Assembly (NCBI RefSeq): GCF_914484835.1
Contig: NZ_CAJZAR010000060.1
Coordinates: 1 to 64,000, forward strand
Direction: 5' to 3'
Length of the DNA: 64,000 nucleotides
Source: Paraburkholderia tropica
GTDB lineage: Bacteria > Pseudomonadota > Gammaproteobacteria > Burkholderiales > Burkholderiaceae
A program made the translations under genes and the position numbers. Below, piece by piece: positions 59,922 to 64,000 of this stretch. Below the pieces are notes generated by a model. It was not told the origin of the DNA and did not search any database. It saw only the letters and a list, made by a program, of their open reading frames with translations. The stretch's first letter is position 1. Every line of letters starts with the position of its first letter.

Positions 59922-60860
59922 TCAGCGCTCCACAGGGCTGTACCCCAATTCGTACGAAAGCTTGTCTGCGCACGCGCGCAGCGCCATGTCCACCGCGCCG
60001 TTCCAGCCGATATCGAACGCGCCTTCGTGGCCGAGCGCGATCAGCCCGAGCGCCAGTTCGCCGCTCGCGTCGAACACCGGCGTGCAGAACGCGTGGATGG
60101 TCGGCAGCAGCATGCCTTCCACGCGCGCCGCGCCGTGCTCGCGCACCTCGGCGAGCGCGCGTTCGAGTTCTTCGGCCGTGCGCGGCGTCGAGCCATAGGA
60201 GAAGTGCTGCGCGCTGCCCAGTTCGCGCTCGATCATCGGCGCGGTCTTGCTGCGCGGCAGGTAGGCGGCGAACAGCAGGCCGGTCGCGGAGCTGAGCATC
60301 GGCATGACGTCGCCGAGCTTGAGCGACGCCTTGGCCGGATGCGTCGATTCGAGCCAGTGCACGACGGTCGGCCCCTGGTTGCCCCACACGGCGATGCCCA
60401 CGGTGATGTCGAGCGCATCGCGCAGTTCGGTCAGCGCGATGCGCGCGAGCTTCACGCCGTCCACGCGCGCGAGCCGCGCAAGGCCGAGCTGCAGCGCGAA
60501 GCCGCCGAGTTCGTAGCGCCCGGAAAGCGGGTCCTGCGCGACCATACCCAGGCGCAGAAAGCTCACCAGATAGCGATGCGCCTTCGCCGGGCTCATGCCC
60601 GCGCGTTGCGCGAGGTCGCGCAGCATCATCGCGCGCGGCTCGTTCGTGAGCACTTCGAGCAGCCGGAAACCGACTTCGATCGACTGGATGCCCGAACGCT
60701 GCTTTTCCTCGCCGCCTTCGTCGCCGCTTTCACTGCTTTCACCGCTTTCGCCGCCTTCACCGGCTTCGTTGATGTCGTCGAGATCGGCATCGGCGAGAGG
60801 CTGGGCCACAGTGGCGGCGAGAGGCGGGGCGCTGGGCGCGGTGCGGGCGGACTTCGGCAT
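59922..60860 (-). CDS. IclR-family transcriptional regulator
   Basis: This 312-residue protein has an unusual N-terminal extension of about 55 residues rich in Gly/Glu/Ser/Asp. The IclR winged helix follows (IQSIEVGFRLLEVLTNEPRAMMLRDLAQRAGMSPAKAHRYLVSFLRLGMV), then the effector domain with GIAVWGNQGPTVVHWLES and ARVEGMLLPTIHAFCTPVFDASGELALGLIALG. It should control the divergent FAH-family gene 158 bp away. The ATG at 60860 is chosen; the frame continues to 61004 across the divergent promoter. The acidic tail is unlike most IclR proteins. Effector unknown, probably an aromatic or carboxylic acid. Confidence 0.9.
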   Translation of the reverse strand: MPKSARTAPSAPPLAATVAQPLADADLDDINEAGEGGESGESSESGDEGGEEKQRSGIQSIEVGFRLLEVLTNEPRAMMLRDLAQRAGMSPAKAHRYLVSFLRLGMVAQDPLSGRYELGGFALQLGLARLARVDGVKLARIALTELRDALDITVGIAVWGNQGPTVVHWLESTHPAKASLKLGDVMPMLSSATGLLFAAYLPRSKTAPMIERELGSAQHFSYGSTPRTAEELERALAEVREHGAARVEGMLLPTIHAFCTPVFDASGELALGLIALGHEGAFDIGWNGAVDMALRACADKLSYELGYSPVER

Positions 60861-61018
60861 GAAAGCGTCGATGAGTGTCGATGAGAGTCGATGGATGGCG
60901 ATGGAGCGTGAAGCGGCGCCGGAGGCGGCCGGCGCGAAGGGATTCAGCGCGCCGCTTGGGTCGCGCCGATTCACCATCGTAGAATACATTTCCTCTATCG
61001 TCATCCACGCCTCACCAC

Positions 61019-62008
61019 ATGAAACTTGCCACGCTGAAGGACGGCACCCGCGACGGCCAGCTGATCGTCGTTTCCCGCGACCTGCGCAGCGCCGCCATCG
61101 CCGATGCGATCGCGCCCACGTTGCAGCGCGTGCTCGACGACTGGCGCTTCTACGCGCCGCAACTGCTCGATCTCTACGAAGCGCTCAACCAGGGCCGCGC
61201 CCGCAACACCTTCAGTTTCGACGCCCGCGACTGCATGGCGCCGCTGCCGCGCGCCTATCAGTGGGCCGACGGCTCGGCCTACGTGAACCACGTCGAACTG
61301 GTGCGGCGCGCGCGCGGCGCGGAGATGCCGCCCGAGTTCTGGACCGATCCGTTGATGTACCAGGGCGGCAGCGACGACTTCATCGGCCCGACCGACGACA
61401 TCGTGTGCGCCTCGGAAGCCTTCGGCATCGACTTCGAGGCGGAAGTGGCGGTGATCACCGGCGACGTGCCGATGGGCGCGAGCGCCGACGAAGCGCTCAA
61501 GGCCGTGCGCCTCGTCGGCCTCGTCAACGACGTGTCGCTGCGCAACCTGATTCCGGCCGAACTTGCGAAGGGTTTCGGCTTCTTCCAGAGCAAGCCGGCC
61601 ACCTCGTTCTCGCCGGTTTTCGTCACGCCCGACGAACTTGGCGAGCACTGGCGCGAAGGCCGCGTGCATCTGCCGATGCTGGTCTACTGGAACAACAAGA
61701 AGGTCGGCCAGCCCGACGCGGGCACCGACATGGTGTTCCACTTCGGCCAGCTGATCGCGCACGCGGCGAAGACCCGCAATCTGCGCGCGGGCGCGATCGT
61801 CGGCTCGGGCACGGTCTCGAACAAGGACGCGAAGCGCGGCTACTGCTGCATCGCCGAGAAGCGCTGCCTCGAAACCATCGAGCACGGCGAGGCGAGCACC
61901 GGCTTCATGAAGTTCGGCGACTCGGTGAAGATCGAGATGCTCGACGAAGCGGGCAAGTCGATCTTCGGTGCGATCGATCAGGGCGTCGCGCCGCTCGGCG
62001 GCGAGTAA
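61019..62008 (+). CDS. Fumarylacetoacetate hydrolase family protein
   Basis: This 329-residue protein has the FAH C-terminal domain, with DDIVCASEAFGIDFEAEVAVITG holding metal-ligand Glu residues, LVNDVSLRNL, QSKPATSFSPVFVTPDEL and GTVSNKDAKRG. The N-terminus MKLATLKDGTRDGQLIVVSRDL is typical of proteobacterial FAH-like hydrolases annotated in tyrosine or homogentisate breakdown. It would split a beta-diketone or decarboxylate a 2-oxoacid with Mg2+. No homogentisate genes adjoin. No ribosome site precedes the ATG at 61019. TAGAAT at 60980-60985 is a likely -10 element. Divergent from IclR. Confidence 0.87.
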   Translation: MKLATLKDGTRDGQLIVVSRDLRSAAIADAIAPTLQRVLDDWRFYAPQLLDLYEALNQGRARNTFSFDARDCMAPLPRAYQWADGSAYVNHVELVRRARGAEMPPEFWTDPLMYQGGSDDFIGPTDDIVCASEAFGIDFEAEVAVITGDVPMGASADEALKAVRLVGLVNDVSLRNLIPAELAKGFGFFQSKPATSFSPVFVTPDELGEHWREGRVHLPMLVYWNNKKVGQPDAGTDMVFHFGQLIAHAAKTRNLRAGAIVGSGTVSNKDAKRGYCCIAEKRCLETIEHGEASTGFMKFGDSVKIEMLDEAGKSIFGAIDQGVAPLGGE

Positions 62009-62294
62009 GCGCGTTTGGGCGCGCATAGGAGCGCGCAAGACGCCTGAAAGGGTTTCGCCGGATGCCGCGCGCGCCGCGTGCGGCTACACTGGCGAACGCG
62101 TTGGAGAACGCGCGCCGCCTGGCGCGGCGCGCGTCGACATGCCGGGGGAATCCCGGCGCAGGAAGTCGTAAAACCAGGCCGTAAAACAAGCTGGAAAAGC
62201 TGTAGCCGCATCGAAGCCGTACGCAGAATACGCTCGTCGAACATTACGCGATCCGCGCCGCCGCGAGGCCACCGCGCGATCGACCGGAGACACC

Positions 62295-63479
62295 ATGCCG
62301 CGCTCTCGCACCCGCCGCTTTTCCCTGGGCTTTGCCCTGCCGCTCGCCGCTTTCATTGCATCGTTTTCCGTACCCTCGGTCGCGCTCGCGCAGATCAAGA
62401 TCGGTCTCGTGCTCTCGCTGACCGGTCCTGCCGCGTCGCTCGGCATTCCCGCGCGCGACACCGCCGCGATGCTGCCCACGCAGATCGCGGGCCAGCAGGT
62501 GCAATACATCGTGCTCGACGATGCGTCCGACACGACGCAAGCCGTGCAGGACACGAAAAAACTCATCGACGAACAGCATGTGGACGCGATCATCGGTTCG
62601 TCGATCACGCCCAACACGCTGGCGATGCTCGACGTGATCGCGCAAGGTGAAACGCCGACGATCTCGCTGGCGTCGTCGGCGAAGATCATCGAACCCGTCG
62701 ACGACAAGCGCCACTGGATGTTCAAGACGCCGCAGACCGACGCGATGATGGCGGGCGCGATCGCCGAACACGCCGCCGCGCACAACGTCAAAACGCTCGC
62801 CTACATTGGCCAGGCCGACGCGCTCGGCGACGCGTTCTACGCCGAAGTCGCGAAGGCGGCGCAGGCGCGCGGCATCCGCATCGTCGCGAACGAGCGCTTC
62901 AACCGCACCGATGCGAGCGTGACGGGGCAGGCGCTGCGCATCGTCGCCGCGAAGCCCGACGCCGTGGTGGTGGGCGCGGCCGGCACGCCCGCCGCGCTGC
63001 CGCCGAAGGCGCTCAAGGAGCGCGGCTACAAGGGCCTCGTCTATCACAATCATGGCGTGGGCAATCGCGATTTCCTGCGCGTATGCGGCGCCGACTGCAA
63101 CGGCACCTTCCTGCCCGCGAGCCCGGTGCTGGTCGCCGCGCAACTGCCCGAGGACCGGCCCGAGCGGCGTCTCGCGCTCGACTACATCGCGCGATTCGAA
63201 GCGCGTTACGGCGCGGGCTCGGTGTCGGCGTTCGGCGCTTACACGTGGGACGCGGGCCTGCTGCTCGGCAGCGCGATTCCCGTCGCGCTGAAGTCGGCGG
63301 CGCCCGGCACGGGCGCGTTCCGCCACGCGCTGCGCGACGCCATCGAAGCGACGCGCGGGCTGCATACGACCAATGGCGTCGTCAACATGAGCACGACCGA
63401 TCACCTCGGTCTCGATGCGCGCGCACGCGTGATGGTCGAAATCGAAAACGGCAAATGGATCTATCAGCCGCAGCGTTGA
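62295..63479 (+). CDS. ABC substrate-binding protein, branched-chain amino acid (LivJ/K) type
   Basis: This 394-residue periplasmic protein has a signal peptide (FSLGFALPLAAFIASFSVPSVALA, cleaved before QIKIGLVLSLTGPAASLG). The type-1 periplasmic binding fold is recognised by VQYIVLDDASDTTQAVQDTKKLIDEQHVDAIIG, KHLAYI-like KTLAYIGQADALGDAFYAEV and AVVVGAAGTPAALPPKALKERGYKG. It ends with GAYTWDAGLLLGSAIPVALK. Members bind leucine-type amino acids, amides or aromatic acids. No permease genes lie in view. GGAGA precedes the ATG. The next gene is an enoyl-CoA hydratase, suggesting a carboxylate ligand, but that is weak evidence. Confidence 0.92.
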   Translation: MPRSRTRRFSLGFALPLAAFIASFSVPSVALAQIKIGLVLSLTGPAASLGIPARDTAAMLPTQIAGQQVQYIVLDDASDTTQAVQDTKKLIDEQHVDAIIGSSITPNTLAMLDVIAQGETPTISLASSAKIIEPVDDKRHWMFKTPQTDAMMAGAIAEHAAAHNVKTLAYIGQADALGDAFYAEVAKAAQARGIRIVANERFNRTDASVTGQALRIVAAKPDAVVVGAAGTPAALPPKALKERGYKGLVYHNHGVGNRDFLRVCGADCNGTFLPASPVLVAAQLPEDRPERRLALDYIARFEARYGAGSVSAFGAYTWDAGLLLGSAIPVALKSAAPGTGAFRHALRDAIEATRGLHTTNGVVNMSTTDHLGLDARARVMVEIENGKWIYQPQR

Positions 63480-63578
63480 CGCGCTCATGCACGCGGCGAT
63501 TGGCGATTCGCCTGGTAATCCGAATCAATTGACGGGGGCATTGACCATGCGCCTCGCGAAACCGGCAAGGAGCCGCTG

Positions 63579-64000
63579 ATGAACGATCCTTTTTACGCCC
63601 GCTATCACGCCTTGCACGTGCGGCGGCACGAGCACGGCATCGTCGAGATCGTGATGAGCGGCGCGGGCACCAACAAGAGCGGCCTCGCCACTGCCGACGC
63701 GAACATGCATCGCGAACTCGCCGAAATCTGGCGCGACGTCGACCGCGACCCGGACGCGCGCGTGGCCGTGATCCGCGGCGAGGGCAAGGGCTTTTCGGCG
63801 GGCGGCGATCTCGCGCTCGTCGAGGACATGGCGCTGCATTTCGACGTGCGCGCGCGCGTCTGGCGCGAGGCGCGCGACCTCGTCTACAACGTCATCAACT
63901 GCAGCAAGCCGATCGTTTCGGCGATGCACGGGCCGGCCGTGGGCGCGGGCCTCGTCGCGGGGCTGCTCGCCGATATTTCGATCGCCGCAAAGAGTGCGCG
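63579..64000 (+). CDS. Enoyl-CoA hydratase/isomerase, N-terminal part (cut by window end)
   Basis: The 140 visible residues begin MNDPFYARYHALHVRRHEHGIVEIVMSG and contain the crotonase oxyanion motifs VIRGEGKGFSAGGDLALVEDM and VSAMHGPAVGAGLVAGLLADISIA. The fold stabilises an acyl-CoA enolate. Without the C-terminal half the exact reaction is unclear, and the catalytic Glu positions are only partly visible. AAGGAG precedes the ATG at 63579. It lies 99 bp after the binding protein gene and may be co-transcribed with it. Confidence 0.9.
   Translation, partial: MNDPFYARYHALHVRRHEHGIVEIVMSGAGTNKSGLATADANMHRELAEIWRDVDRDPDARVAVIRGEGKGFSAGGDLALVEDMALHFDVRARVWREARDLVYNVINCSKPIVSAMHGPAVGAGLVAGLLADISIAAKSA

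Overview
The window is GC-rich, densely coded DNA from a beta-proteobacterium, almost certainly Burkholderiaceae (Burkholderia, Paraburkholderia or Caballeronia). The evidence is a methionine synthase split into two genes, the betaproteobacterial families DUF3567 and DUF1840, an argS-SPOR-dsbA-SDR gene run, a KirBac-type potassium channel, and a trimeric porin of the burkholderial type. No plasmid or complete phage functions are visible, so most of it looks like core chromosome.

Layout. 1-11.4 kb: the end of a diguanylate cyclase, DUF2239, a pyrimidine permease, a Na+/H+ antiporter, an EAL phosphodiesterase, a fused indolepyruvate ferredoxin oxidoreductase and a KirBac channel. 11.47-13.81 kb: a small AT-richer accessory islet holding a 5'-truncated phage-like gene and a Tox-REase-5 nuclease toxin with its Imm52 immunity gene. 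The 3' half of a tRNA with anticodon CAT closes the islet. 13.8-22.3 kb: two small conserved proteins, a sugar cassette (LacI regulator, AGE-type epimerase/isomerase, PfkB kinase), DUF3309, an EAL-CBS-GGDEF protein and an SBF-like transporter. 22.8-31.5 kb: a Gly-rich exported protein, a porin, LysR, nitronate monooxygenase, a fluoroacetate-dehalogenase-like hydrolase, Lrp, EamA and DUF445.

31.8-36.0 kb: a tight minus-strand operon reading ghrA-mvaB-ybaK-DUF1289-maoC-MBL, with three 4-bp overlaps. 37.1-43.9 kb: pta-ackA diverging from a PHA-synthase-like DUF3141 gene followed by a FabI enoyl-ACP reductase, probably one functional unit of acyl-phosphate/acyl-CoA metabolism. 44-51 kb: an exported D/R/W-rich protein, a peptide-type binding protein, a tandem palindromic repeat, SDR, dsbA, SPOR and argS. 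51.2-64 kb: DUF1840, the two-gene metH, DUF3567, an alpha/beta hydrolase, DUF3108, IclR divergent from a fumarylacetoacetate-hydrolase-family gene, a LivK-type binding protein and an enoyl-CoA hydratase cut by the window edge.

The most notable items are the toxin-immunity pair beside a broken tRNA, the DUF3141 protein with a PhaC-like Cys nucleophile and a long Lys/Ala-rich tail, a dehalogenase with every fluoroacetate dehalogenase active-site residue, twin CCCGGG-centred palindromes before DUF2239, and two 55-bp palindromic repeat units with long C/G runs. Function calls rest on motif and family recognition by eye; no database search was run.
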